Of a stretch of 64,000 bases of DNA, positions 26,716 through 39,036 are shown in pieces. How positions within the stretch are numbered: the stretch's first letter is position 1; the number at the start of each line of letters is the position of its first letter. Source of the DNA: Druceiella hillmani (lineage: Eukaryota; Arthropoda; Insecta; Lepidoptera; Hepialidae); assembly GCA_039881145.1 (NCBI GenBank), contig JAYKKI010000133.1:1754501-1818500 (forward strand). Direction: 5' to 3'. The notes under the pieces were generated by a model. The model was not told where the DNA came from and searched no databases. It saw nothing but the letters and a program-made list of their open reading frames with translations. Made by a program: the position numbers and the translations under genes.

Positions 26716-29194
26716 ATGATTATGTTTTCATGTACAAAATAAAAACTAGCAGTATAATAAAAATATTACATTCTGGAAACTCGTTCGATGAATCTTGATT
26801 TTTCATATTGATACTGGATGTAATTGCACTTGTCGGATTTTTTTTTCGTATAATATTGTCCAATAGAGTATTTGTTGAACACAATGCACAATTTTACACA
26901 GAATATTTTTGAATTTTAAAATTGTAATAATACAAATAATACATATCTATGAGTTATCTTCTAGTAAAAATACAATATTTTCAAGAAAAGTAAAACTTCA
27001 CGGTAGCAAGGGTTAGGGATCGTTTCGAGTACGAAACTCCAATGTTTTATCAACTTACACCTTGAGGAAGATCTCAGCTACTGATAAGAGTTTAAAATAC
27101 AAGCCAACATCATTATTTTATACAGATATGTACCATAAAAAAACCGCTATAAACTGAAGTTTGGGGTGCCGGTCAATAACGAGTTACTAAGTTTCTTTAA
27201 TTCTCTTTTTATCCAAACAGTATTTACATAAATTCGTAACGAGTCAATAATCTAAAACCACTTTCCTAATTATGAAAATTTACGATATTTTACTCTATTG
27301 TGATACTTGAAAAAGTATTCTGTCTAATCCTTGAGCAAGTAAAAAAAAATTACCCTACGGACTTAAAATTAAAAATTTAATTAGATTGAAAGTAGAACCA
27401 CTACTTTATGTACACCTAAATAAAGGATATATATTTTATAATATTTTAGTGAACTAAATCACTGAATTAATTAGTACCTTGCTTGTTGTTACACAGGAAT
27501 AATTTTTACTGTTATTAATAAAAAGTAAAAATTTTAATAAAGGAGTAATTTCGGATAATGAGGGTTAGTAGGAAAGAAGAAATATATTGGTTACGTTTTT
27601 TTAAATGAGCAGTGTATTGTTTTTCAGTACGATTTTACTATAAAGATCATATGCATTTTTTATAAAAAAAAAATGTAATTTTGCAGTAGACTGATTCTAT
27701 CCATCTAAACCAAAAAAAAGTATCAGCTACAAAAATCACATCGTTTTTCATTTCTCAGCATTCGAGCGGAAAAACTATAAAAGCTTGCAAATTTATCTGC
27801 ACACAATGTGAAATAATCAGTTTAACAATACCCTTTATTTCTGTTGTTTGAATATTTAAGAAAAAATTATTATCATCTACGAAATGAACGATTTAAGAAT
27901 TTATTTAATTATCCCAGTTATGAGTCGTCAGAAAATTTCTGCGCTTCAGAATGTAAGGTGAATATATCGTTTTGAGACATATAGCTAACAAGAGTGTAAT
28001 GATTCCATTTGTTATGAAATATAGGTGTATGTTTTCAATAGTTTTATTAGTACGTGGATCTTTGGAAGGTATTATTAAGTTAGCAAAAAGATTAATACTG
28101 TGATAATCATTATAAATAACTTTTTTTTATAAGAAGATTAGGTTGAAATTTTTAATCACTACGTCTTCTTTTTATTTAGCTAATTGTAATAAAATATAAC
28201 CTATACATTACCCTGAATCTAATAAAATCCTTCAGTGAAAATATAATTGAAATACTGTAAGCCACTCATACGTTAGGTACGAACAATTAAACAGGTTAAC
28301 TAACATTTATATGTTTTTGTGTAATTTTACTGTTATGAACTTACCCATAATTTTTTTTGTCATGAATATCTACATACTTATTCACGCTAGTCTCTTAAAC
28401 TCCATGTTAGATTTAAAAAAAAACAATTTTTAATGTTATTATTTTAGAAAAGATTATGTGTTATATGTAATTGGGCTATATTTTATAAGAAGAGAAATCA
28501 AACGAAAAATATAACGAAATTTGGGAAAATTTATTAAACCGTACAAGTTAGAGAGATCGACTTATTCATTTAGTGTCTAACCGTCTTGAGCATTCCCGTC
28601 GATGTATTTCTTATTACCAATGATATTTGACCAATGAAGTGGCAGCCTTCAGATGGTGAGAGGGTGAAACTTATAATTAAGCTCATTTTTGAAATACACG
28701 ATGTACAGCCTGTGTACAACATGTGTTTGTTTTACACCATTATAAAAACAAAACCAAAAATTAAACCACCGTCTTTTAAGTTTCATTTAAATATTAAAAG
28801 TTTACGTAATAAAAAACAGATGCCCCGACAATATTATAGTGAAGAAAATTATCCTTTTCCCTCTTAAATAAATATTAATTTTTAAATTCAGGGTCTTTAA
28901 TACCGGCTTGATTCAAGTAAGTAACTTCTGTACGAAATTCACTCATTCATTATGGAGGCACTCTTGGTTAAATTTTTCTTGTATAAAATGAAAATGATAA
29001 TTCCTTTAATAAACTTTTAATTAACAATTATTACTTTAATAAATTTATATTTAGACTTAACACAAAAATAACAATAAAATAATGGCTTGTTGATGGAAAT
29101 TTTATATTGTATCATAATAAGTCCAAGTTTTTCAGAGGTAATTAATTGGCTTCAATTTGTTAATTGATACATTATATTTTCCCGTATTGTAAAT
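26716..29194. other. A+T-rich non-coding stretch
   Basis: No gene or clear repeat. The 77-codon frame at 28634-28867 is lysine-rich without a recognisable domain. Confidence 0.5.
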
Positions 29195-31445
29195 TTAGTT
29201 GTGAAAAGTTAAATGAAAATGAATTTCTCCAAAATTAACGCCAAATATATTCAATGTCATCTTTAGTATGTTTTTGTACATTTTTAGTATGTTAGCCATG
29301 AAAATAACCCCTTAATATAGGAAATTCGGTTTAGATACATGTTATGTATTTAATACATTTAAAATAATTGTTTTGTTAAATATGTTTTATAACTTTGAAG
29401 TAACTATTTTAGTTAAAAAATTGGTATTTGGTATCATGGTTTTCATCACTATTAAGGGTCCAAATCCTCATCGAAAATAAAAAACATGTCATCCCTGTAT
29501 ACTTTAAATTTACTATGACCATTTTTGTTACTTAAGATAACCAGCGAAAATTAATCAAATCTGTTGAAAATGATGCACACCATTTTTATTTTTTATTATT
29601 TAGATGTTAATAAATACTAAATATATTAGGAAATAGCATCACTCTTTGGAGGAAGACATTTTGTTTTAAAAAAAAGTGTTAAAAGTGAATAGCTCGTAAA
29701 ATGATTCTAGTTAAAATTATTTTTATCGGTAAAATTTGAGGCACTAATCGGTAATAAAGCAAAGGCATGTAAGGGCAAGTTATATTTATCCTAAAATTTA
29801 AAGTTAGAGGTAAATCACAAAAGCTAAAATATTCGTTATTGAAATCTTCTGTAGGTTTTAAATTCAATACTTATTCGTCCAATATGTCTAGTTATATGGA
29901 ACATAGATTTTGAATAAGTAAACTATAATAGAATATTGAGCTCATGAAATCGGTACTTTTATTTTAGAATAAACATTTACATGAGGTTAATTTCGTTTGA
30001 ACCAGAGATATTTCGCGACATAATGATTCTGACCAAAGTAAAATGAAAATGCGTGTAATTGCAAAGAATTTTCACTTAATGTGTAACTAGATAAATTGAG
30101 TTTTCTTAAAGTGAATCATCTTTGATCAAAATAGTTTACATTTACATTTATTTAACTATTTTAACCTAACAATTTATTTCATCACACTTTGCAACAGAAT
30201 TGGATGCATTACTAAATTATAATTTTATCAGAAAGCGTATTTCGATGCACTTTTTAGCATAAAGTTACGGAGGATCTAGTGAATTTTGAGTAGTTAAAAA
30301 AAATAAGTTATAAAAAAAAATAAGATAACAAAAAATCGGGTCAAAAATGTTTGGTATTATAGTAGTATCGATAACAGTAGTGATAATGTAGTTATAGATC
30401 TAAAATATTCTGGGCTGGTTTAGGGAAGATATTTTCGGTTAAGAAACAATACGCGCCTTCTTTCATTCAGAAGGAAAAATTAATCAAAAGTATGAAATAT
30501 ATCAGTGACCATTTATGCTGCAATATCGATAATGAGAATAAAAGCGTTGATACTTAAATAAATACTACCAACTGTTTTTTACTTAGGAAATTGAAATTTC
30601 CTAAAGAACATTGTCCCTGAATCAGGCACTATGGTGTACAGATTTTCCAATCTCCATGCTGCACATAAAATAAAAGGATCGGAAAGAAAATCTTGAGGTC
30701 ATTAGTGTCGATTCGGTATTACTTTTTTTCATATCGCTGATCAATTTTCAAAGTGCCTCAAAATTTCCAATTATTGGATTATGTACATTTGTTAGCCTTT
30801 TCATTAATTTAATACTTTCTTACAGTACCGTACATTGTTTCTTTTACTCTATAATTTCCCTAGCAAATAGGACAGAAATATGTTTAGATTTGGCCACATT
30901 CCGTTTCTGCATTAAAGCTCTTTATTTGATGATTCAGCCAGCGAGCTGCTCTTTTCTTAATTATATTTACTTCAGTATTATATAATTACTCAAAAATTGA
31001 GAAATCTCACAGTATAAATAAGATATCATAACATCCACATTATTCGTACATAATATGGGACCCTAATCAACATGTGCATCCTCAAGTGAAGACGACTTAT
31101 CAATTCAGCTATAATTGGGATGACATGTTATTTATTATTTTCGATGAGGATTTGGACCCTTAATAGTGATGAAAACCATGATAGCAAATACCAATTTTTT
31201 AACTTAAATAGTTACTTCAAAATTATAAAACATATTTAACAAAACAATTATTTTTTATTGAATTTTATTTTTTAAATGTATTAAATACATAACATGTATC
31301 TAAACCGAATTTCCTATGTTAAGGGGTTATTTTCATGGGTAACATACTAAAAATGTACAAAAACATAGTAAAGAAGACATTGAATAAATTTGGCGTTAAT
31401 TTGTAGAAATTAATTTTCATTTAATTTTTCACAATTAAATTAAAT
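29195..31445. mobile_element. 2.25-kb structure with ~300-bp inverted arms
   Basis: The left arm 29195-29495 and right arm 31117-31445 are inverted copies. Both carry, reading inward, TTGTGAAAA-TTAAATGAAAA, AATTAACGCCAAAT, CCTTAA/CTTAATATAGGAAATTCGG, TCTAAACC's complement, GGGTCCAAATCCTCATCGAA and ACATGTCATCCC. By eye they are about 85-90% identical, and the right arm has ~20 extra bases in an A+T run. The 1.6-kb interior has no long open frame (best 62 codons), so no transposase is encoded. It may be a non-autonomous fold-back or long-TIR DNA transposon, or two copies of one repeat inserted head to head. The outer edge of the right arm abuts a fold-back repeat of the 41.3-kb family. No target-site duplication was established. 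Confidence 0.75.
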
Positions 31446-31608
31446 TACGTGATGAATTTAATTTCCATTTTATTTAAATTCTTTACCATAGTAAAGAACT
31501 ATACGAATTGCCCATCTGAAGATGTTGTCATACAACGAAATCTAGATCGTGAAAAAGAATTTGAATAAAGTAGAAATAAGTTTCACCACATAATTTAATT
31601 CAGTTGTG
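31432..31608. repeat. Degenerate fold-back repeat copy
   Basis: The left part (CAATTAAATTAAATTACGTG onward) and right part (GCCCATCTGAAGATGTTGTC, then CTAGATCGTG, AAGTAGAAATAAG and TTTAATTCAGTTGTG) correspond to the two arms of the repeat at 41271-41478, with the left arm partly deleted. It overlaps the outer end of the right inverted arm of the 2.25-kb structure. Confidence 0.75.
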
Positions 31609-33944
31609 AAAAATTAAATTTAATTATAAAGATGTGTCAGTATATTACAATTTTGTATTTTTTCAAAGTCTAAATTACTGATTTTACTTTATAAAATATA
31701 TATTATATAATATATTATATATATTATTAGAGCCTAAATGACTGGTTTAATTATAATAAACATTACATCATAAATAGTTTTAATGGCCTAATGCAGGATA
31801 GATAAAATAAATGTTGCTAAATGTAATATAACAATGACGAACACGGTGGAAAGTCACAATTAGAGAAATCGATGAGTTATTTTTAGGGTATAACATTTAT
31901 GACATTTATTATAAGTGTAATTAGAAAATGGCTTCAAGTTTATTTTCAAACAACTTCATCACCTAACCACTTTCTAATGCATATAATCTATTGCAATAAA
32001 AAAATACATTGAAACCAAATCCACGTCTTTTTAGACAGAAACAATTTTTAACATAATCAGTTCCCTTCACGTATAAAGTTTTTTTTCGTTATAAACCAAC
32101 TATTCTATAATTTGAGAAAAGTTAAAATTGAAAACGTGCTTGGTAATTAAAATAATGCCGCTCTTAGTTAAATGGAAAAGATAACGTAACGTACCGCCAA
32201 TAAAGTTACGAATATTCTGCTTTGACGTTCTCTATTAAATTTTAACTAGCTACGTATTTTAACTCTCTCACTTATTTGCGAGCATAGCTTTTCAGCTATC
32301 TTCGTAAATAAGTGAAGTTTAATGACATTATTTATCATCAAATATGAAAGAGATTAGCTAATTGGGTTCATTTCGTAGTTTTGATTTATTTCTTTTTGTT
32401 TGTTTACAAAACATGTAATAATTTTGTCAGAGTCAGTATTACAGTTTAACTTTAATAAATACTAAGTCATTTTATGTTAATTATCAATTTTTCTTTTTAC
32501 TTTCTAGATCAGGAATTTTTTTTATTGGAAAAATAAAAACCGGTAGAAAGAAGGAGCTAAAAGGAACACCATGTGTGTATTGTGTAATAAATTAAAAACG
32601 TTTTTTCAGTTCCATAAAACTTGCAAGCCGTTCTTTCATCATTAATTATAATTGGTTTTGACATTGCATCCATAATAAGGAAGCAATCAAAATTGACTTA
32701 AACAATGATACTCAATTTTCCAGGTTTGAAAAAAAAATACAATCGTAGTGCATGAGTCAAATTCTGGAACAGCGTAACAAAACAGACAGTGGAGTTTCAC
32801 GTAAATATATTATACAGAACTCCAAATATCACCCATATCATCCGTAGTTTCTCAAATACTACTGTGTAGAAAGCTAAGTCTACTATGAAGAAGCCCATAC
32901 TACTCAGTAAAAATAAACACTTTAAAAAAAACAGAAGTTACCAGGGCTACGTAGGTCCAGCTATCAGTTTAATGTTTTATGGGTGTCACTTACATGCTGT
33001 TTGGATATTATTGAAAGGATTTGGCTAAGAATGAAAGAAGTTATCTCTAGATAGAAAACACTGAAGGGAGTTTCTTGTCAAGATAGCAAAGACTCGTGGT
33101 AGGTTATTACGCTCGAAAAGAAAAAGTACGTGATAAGAAATAAAATGTATTATTAAATAATAAAAAAATCGGATAGTCTCAAAAAAACTAAAAGTTTCGT
33201 AAAGACATTTTTACATTGTTGGTAAAAATTGTCTTTTTTATGGTTCAGCAATCAAACACGGTAACCTTATGATTTTATCAGGTCAGTGTTTGTGTTCGTC
33301 TATTGGTTGCACTCTTGTAGTCTCTAATTTTTAGACCTATTAGCGTAGAGTTTGCAAGGAAATGCTTCAAATCTCAATTAATATGTAGGAAAATTGTTTT
33401 CCTATTTTTATATTTTCGTCTCTTAAAAGGAAAAACAGAATCCTTGCAAGATCACTCACGCATTTTTCTAACACAGCCGTTTTTCATAGAAACTGCTTAA
33501 TATGTAAACAATTAAAAATACTTAGAAATGTAAGGAGGCCAAATAGTTACTTCCAGATATATATTTAAAAATATCCAAAAAAGTCCTCACACCCCTGGTT
33601 TCTGAAATTACTCATTTTAAAATTATGATAATACAAGTCTAAAGAAAGGTTGTAGGAAAACTAAAGCGATTTCCTAGACATAATCATTTTTGAAATATAC
33701 AAAATATTTTTACTCTTCTGCTTTCAGAAGATGTTGCAGGCGATATATATATGTTGTGAAAACTTAATTAATATTTTTCAAAGTTTAATGTACATTTAAG
33801 TTTTTATATGTACATAAATGTATACGTAATCCTCCTAAAGCTACTTCTACTCTAACTTTTTTAAGGCACTTTCCTTTATCAAGGATTAGCCTACCACATT
33901 ATCTAGGGTTACTGTTATTCAAGTATTTTAGTTCCAATAACCAC
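31609..33944. other. A+T-rich non-coding stretch with one imperfect hairpin
   Basis: There is an AT-rich alternating tract at about 31690-31730. An imperfect hairpin lies at 32269-32314 (21-base arms, 18 matching, loop TTTC). No gene is recognised. Confidence 0.5.
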
Positions 33945-34160
33945 TTTACATTTTTATTTGTTTATTTTTTTATGTACTTTAATGCATCTAATTGACACAT
34001 ATGGCGGACTTAACGATACGCGAGCAATTTCTTACAGTCAACCAGAACACCGGTCCAGCCCTGTTTGACGAGGGGCCGGGAATCGAACTTGGGACACTGC
34101 GGTGCGTCACGCTCAAAGGCCGCATGCCTTTTTATGAACTCGCTACGATAATGATATTAC
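33945..34160 (-). mobile_element. tRNA-derived SINE
   Basis: On the minus strand a tRNA-like head starts near 34150, with an A-box-like TAGCGAGTTCATAA (34133-34147) and, ~45 bases on, a near-consensus B box AAGTTCGATTCCCGG (about 34076-34090). It is followed by a G+C-rich body (CCCTCGTCAAACAGG, GGACCGGTGTTCTGG, TGCTCGCGTATCG) and an A-rich tail (ATAAAAAAATAAACAAATAAA, about 33950-33975). The composition is strikingly less A+T-rich than its flanks, so it is younger or better preserved than most repeats here. The 60-codon plus-strand open frame over it is an antisense shadow. Boundaries are approximate and the target-site duplication was not resolved. Confidence 0.75.
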
Positions 34161-34871
34161 ACACTTCTATTTAACCCCGCTTTAAAAATAATGATTTAAA
34201 AGTCATTGCATTGTCTTCCCCGCTCCTATTTCCAAAAAAGACTATGTAAGAAACTGGAAAAATATAGAAGTTTATGAGTACTTTCAAATTAAATTAATTA
34301 GAGTAATTAGCATTAATTTTGAAAATATAAAAAAATCTTCAGTATTAGGGAACAACACACATAGAAAAGACTGCACGACCAAAATTACCAGTGTAATTAA
34401 AATAAATTACCACGAATTGTTAAAATATATTTTGCAATATTATATTAAAAAAAAATAAGAACAACAAATTTCCATAGTGAAAAAAGAGCAACTGTTCAAC
34501 TGTCACGGGATATGAATCCCTATTCAGTTATCCTAGGGACGACAAATTATGACTTACCTAGTTTGATATTTTGTGAGATGACAGTAAAAGCATAATTTAT
34601 TCGAGATACGACAGGCACTTCACCAATTTTTTCAAACATTTTGTATATTCGGGTTTTTGGTTGTTTAATAATTTTATTACTATTACCTCTTAGTTATTAC
34701 CTGAATTAGATTATTCATGTAGTATAGATTGAGTTTTAAAGTCGTATAAATTCAATGTATGAAAAGCTAGATACTTGCTTTTGTAATATATTAAATTCAT
34801 TATCTCCGCAATAAGAGGATTTTAAAAACGGGCTCTATATCGGCCTTAACTCTATTCACAAATAATGTGCG
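34161..34871. other. A+T-rich non-coding stretch
   Basis: This lies 5' of the Bel/Pao remnant. I found no gag sequence and no copy of the putative 3' LTR here, so the 5' part of that element is absent. Confidence 0.5.
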
Positions 34872-34911
34872 AAATTTAAGAACCAGGAAATTTTGCCTGG
34901 TTCTTAAATTT
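34872..34911. repeat. 16-bp-arm perfect hairpin at the 5' break of the Bel/Pao remnant
   Basis: AAATTTAAGAACCAGG (34872-34887) and its exact complement (34896-34911) surround an 8-base loop. The right arm is in the protease-like coding part of the retroelement. The left arm is outside it, so the left arm looks like an inverted copy of the right arm made at the breakpoint. Confidence 0.95.
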
Positions 34912-37900
34912 GTGTTACTCGGCGCCAAAATATTTTACAAGCTTGTTTGGGCTGGAAATATAGAAATTCCAGGACATAAGACACGCTTGTATACAATAAA
35001 ATTGGGCTGGATATTTTCCGGAAAACTAGGCAACGACGAAAAAATATGAAAAAAAATAACTGCATGCTAAGGTTTAACTCCCTACACAAAATCAAATGGG
35101 AAATTTGGGAAATAGGCGGAGTAGGAAAAGAAATATTGTTATCTGAGGAAGAATATCAAGTAGAAGAAAATTTAAAGTCATCACTCAACGAGACAATAGG
35201 GCATGGCGATACATTGTTCGTCTACCATTTAATGAAAACATTGGAAAACTAGGTGAATTATACAAAAGCGCCGAGGAATATTTCTACGCATTAATGAAAA
35301 AACTCAATAAAAATCCAGAATTCAAAACACAATACATGGAATGTATGTGTGAAGCTATCACACTACGATACATGAAACATATAAATATAAACTAAATTAA
35401 AAACAAACACTGTTTCCTACCACATTATCCCGTATTTAATGAATCGAGCTTAACCACTAAAGTAATAATCATGTATAACACCTTATCGAAAACTAGCATA
35501 GAAATTTCTTTGAACGATTGCACTAAAGTCGGTGCTGTCGTTCATAGCACAAACTTTGACATAATGCTCAGATTTCAGACACCTCAAATTGTTATAATAG
35601 TCGACGTCAAAAAGATGTGTAATTAAATTCTCCTCAACGAACGGGATTCGCAATATCAATTAATTTTATGGCTAGAAAATAAAAACAATAAGTTACAAAT
35701 ATCCCGTCAGTTTACTCAGCTGCAGCATCACATTTGAGTATGCGCATACTTAACCAATTAGCTGAGGATGAAGGTCTAAGATTTCCACAAGCCAGTGAAA
35801 TTTGAAACGCGACTGCTACGTAGGCGATGTAATGACAGGAAGAAATACTATCAAAGACGCAAAATACTTATACAAGAAACTCACTTAGCTCACGAATACG
35901 GGATGATTTATGACTGTAGATAAAGAACTTGCTAACGTCACTATTTACAAATATAACTCAAACAAAAACGTTAGGTATTCGATGGAACCGAAAACAACGA
36001 CGACATCACATTCGAGAAGAAATATGAGACAAATCTAAAATTCATCAAACATCTCATCTTATCAAACATTGCGGGCATTTATAATCTAATTGGTCTGATA
36101 GGCCCGGAAATAGTTTGTGCTAAAATTTTTATGCAAAAATTGTGGCAATACAGTGCTAGATGGGATAATTTATTACCTAAAGGCATGTGGACCTTTTGGA
36201 TGACGATTCGATACCAATTATCGATCCTAAATAAAAAAGCATTTTCAAGAAAAATTATAATAGCGAAAAAGTTCATGAATTCTATGACGGTAGGGAAAAG
36301 GTATACATGGTATACATATATAGCATGCATCTATATGAGGTCTGTAAATAACACTCTAGAAATATTTACAAATCTGTTATGTTTGAAAAATCGAATTGCC
36401 TCTAAGAAAATATAATTTTTTTGTAAGACATTACCTAAGTTGGAACTATGTGCGGAATTATTTGTCTCACAACTCGTAAAAAACTGTATTTTCTGCTCTT
36501 TGTCGAACAATTGACAAAGGCTTTCTGAGATCTGATTCATCCATTGCTTTGCAATGCCAATCAAGTTTCAGAAATGAGAAACTAAAAAAAAACGAATCAA
36601 TCGAGACATGTACCATATAAGGAAAATATGACAAACGTTCTTTTACGTAGAAAACTACTAATTGTTTTAAATTTCAAAATAATAAGTGCTAGAAAACAGG
36701 TTCAGAATGGCTACAGAAAGATCAGGGTGAATGGCCGAACAGTACTGTAGAAGTGTTATCATTAACGGAGTTAAAACCAATAATTATGACCTCCATTACA
36801 TACTTAGATTCATTTTTAATTAAATACTAATCAATCGGTAAAGTCAAACGCATTATAACTTATATAGTGCGATTTAGAACCAATACCATGAAACACCAGC
36901 CTAAATCTGTTGGATACCTCACATCGAAAGAATTAGGCTCAACGCCAAATTTGGTCGTAAAAATGACCGAATAATAATGTTTTAAAAACGAAATTAAACA
37001 ATTATCTGATGCAGAGCTGCTTAGCTCTAATAGTGAGATTCGGGCATAAATCCATTTTTGACAAAAACGGACTTGATTGTGTTGACAGCAGTTTAAATAA
37101 TTCAACATATTCATACACTCGTAAGTTCTCAATTATCTTACCTAAGAGACATCACCTTACTGATTTAAATTTATGGGTACTTGTACTCCTTATAACGAAG
37201 TACAAGTACCTATAAATGCAGTGAAATTAAATTACTGCCCTATTGGCTCTAAAAATGCAACAAAATCGATTATCAGAAAATATATAATTTGTTATAAGGC
37301 AAAACCAATTGACTGTTTATAGTACATGGGCGATCTTCCGAGCAGTAGATGAACATAAACTGGACTGTTTTTAAATGCTTGAATCGACTATTGAGGGCCA
37401 TTTCGTTTCGTGGTGAAATAAACGTTTGTCTTCATATTTATGTATTTTGCAATTAAGGCTGTTCACGTCGAATTAATATCCGACTTAAGAACTGACGCAT
37501 TCATTGCTAGTTTGCCAATTTGTTGGCTGGATACGGAGAAGTTTTGAATTTACATTCTGATAACGAAACAAATTCTGTTGGTGTAAAAAATTAAATCCAC
37601 AGCTTAAAAAACTTAATACAATCGTACATTGATAATGAGAGCATAATACAATTTTGAAGTAATAATAGGAAAAACTGGCATATCATACCTCCTAGATTAT
37701 TGCATTTCGGTGGACTCTGGGAGTCGGCCGTAAAATTATTTAAGCCTCATTTTGTATGAAGAATAGGCAATAAACTGTTCATCTATGAATATTTGGACAC
37801 ATATGTGGTATAAATCGAGACAATTCTTGTTTCGAGACCCATAAATCCTTTATCCAAATATCCCAATGACCTTCAAGCCCTTACTACTGCACACTTTCTC

Positions 37901-38241
37901 ATAGTTCACAAGCAGTCCCGATCCAAATTTGACAGTTCACGCAATTAATCGACATATTCAATACATCAAACAGCATTTTTAAAGTAAACGGTACAAGGAG
38001 TATTTGAGTCAAGCGATGGTCCGGAATAAATGCCAAGGTAAACATATAATAAAATAAAAACCGGTATGCTAGTTTTGCTGAAGGAAGACAAAGTATCACC
38101 ATTACATTGGCCACTTGGACGCATCATAGACGTTCATCTAGGTAACGATGGCGAAGTTCGTGTTGTTACCATCAACACACATTCAGGAATTTATAAACGA
38201 TCTATATCCCGAATCGCGCCTTTACCGATAACTTATGATTG
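34897..38241 (+). pseudogene. Bel/Pao LTR retrotransposon pol remnant
   Basis: Disconnected plus-strand frames spell the Bel/Pao pol domains in the expected order. The protease end is at 34897-35045 (LLGAKIFYKLV, KLGWIFSGKL). The linker with the family-typical RLPFNENIG is at about 35208-35395. Reverse transcriptase is at 35411-35890, where the catalytic loop reads YVGD instead of YVDD. The post-RT block is at 36043-36201 (IGLIGPEIVCAKIFMQKLW). The RNase H-side LPKLELCAEL is at about 36431. The integrase zinc region is at about 37110-37310 (IILPKRHHLTDL). The integrase core has KAVHVELISDLRTDAFIASL (37453-37512), LHSDNETN near 37550 and HFGGLWESAVK near 37695. The C-terminal GRI/DG/RVV block is at 38101-38238, ending at TGA (38239-38241). 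Several frameshifts and stops, a lost catalytic residue and absence of gag show it is dead. Superfamily assignment is firm; a clade within it cannot be given. Confidence 0.9.
37169..37217. repeat. 19-bp-arm hairpin inside the Bel/Pao integrase
   Basis: Arms 37169-37187 and 37199-37217 match at 18 of 19 positions around an 11-base loop. It falls exactly where the integrase zinc-region similarity is interrupted, between HHLTDL and PIGSKNATKS, so it replaced or displaced original coding sequence. Confidence 0.9.
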
Positions 38242-38341
38242 ATAAACGTAATTTATCATTTTGAGAATAAGTACAATTTTAGTAACAAAATTTTACTTTA
38301 TATTTTGTAATTAATTTATTGAACGTGGCTCGTTCAATACG

Positions 38342-38690
38342 GATGATATGTTAAGAATTGTATTTTCTAAAATATTTCAAATTTTAAACACATACTTGCC
38401 ACATATTGTAAAACTCTCTCGATGGGGAAATCTCTACTATATCTATAAACATGTACTGGATTATATTAGGTATTGTCTTCGCTAGTTATGCTGTTTGTTA
38501 GGTCCAATAAAAAGGACTACACAGGATTGAGCATCTCGAAGGCAGGCCAAGTAGCCGTCCCACCACGATTTTTAGCCAATAAGATATTTTCATTTAAAGC
38601 ACCGATGTTTTTTGTAAAGCTAATAAAATTTTTAAACTACATTTCGATCTTGGCAGCCAAACAGTTGACACCAATTTAATAAATATCACG
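38342..38690 (+). mobile_element. Possible 3' LTR of the Bel/Pao remnant
   Basis: About 100 bases after the pol stop, TTGAACGTGGCTCGTTCAA is followed by TGTTAAGAATTG (from 38349). A TGTT start soon after such a motif is usual for Bel/Pao elements. The next ~340 bases contain two AATAAAA-like words. No second copy exists in the window to prove it is an LTR, and the 3' end is undefined. Confidence 0.35.
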
Positions 38691-38985
38691 TTTCCAAAAT
38701 TTGTTTCAAAATATATATTTTTTTGCGAGCATTTTAATAAAAAAATTCGCTTGCGTTGTAATAGTTAGGTAGTAATAATTAAATATTGTTTTTTCACGTA
38801 TATACGTCCAATAACCACTAACTTTTAAACAAAAAATACTTCGCCGAAATTGACCCAATCGCTCTTTACCAGAAAAGACACCGCGATATTTGTAAGCCCA
38901 GACCATATCAAACTGCTTGCATTTAATATCCAACTGATATATAGAATCCCCCTGTTCGGGATTCTCCTGTCTCAGTATCCCTAAG
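38691..38985. other. Non-coding stretch after the retroelement
   Basis: A small hairpin AGAATCCC/GGGATTCT (8-bp arms, about 38943-38965) is present. This may still be LTR or flanking DNA. A 75-codon minus-strand frame at 38706-38933 has no recognisable features. Confidence 0.4.
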
Positions 38986-39036
38986 AAAATTAAGGAAAAA
39001 TCTTTATCAATAAGATAAAGATTTTTTCTTAATTTT
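38986..39036. repeat. 23-bp-arm hairpin
   Basis: Arms 38986-39008 and 39014-39036 match at 22 of 23 positions around the loop AATAA. The arm contains AAGGAAAAATCTTTATC. Confidence 0.95.

Noticed and set aside
34060..34153. A functional tRNA gene
   Set aside because: The B box is good but the A-to-B region does not fold into a normal anticodon arm and a SINE body and A-rich tail follow.
33992..34174. A 60-codon open frame in balanced-composition DNA
   Set aside because: It is antisense to a tRNA-derived SINE with a near-consensus B box; the balanced composition comes from the SINE.
36079..36564. Several minus-strand frames over the Bel/Pao region
   Set aside because: They are antisense shadows of the plus-strand pol sequence.
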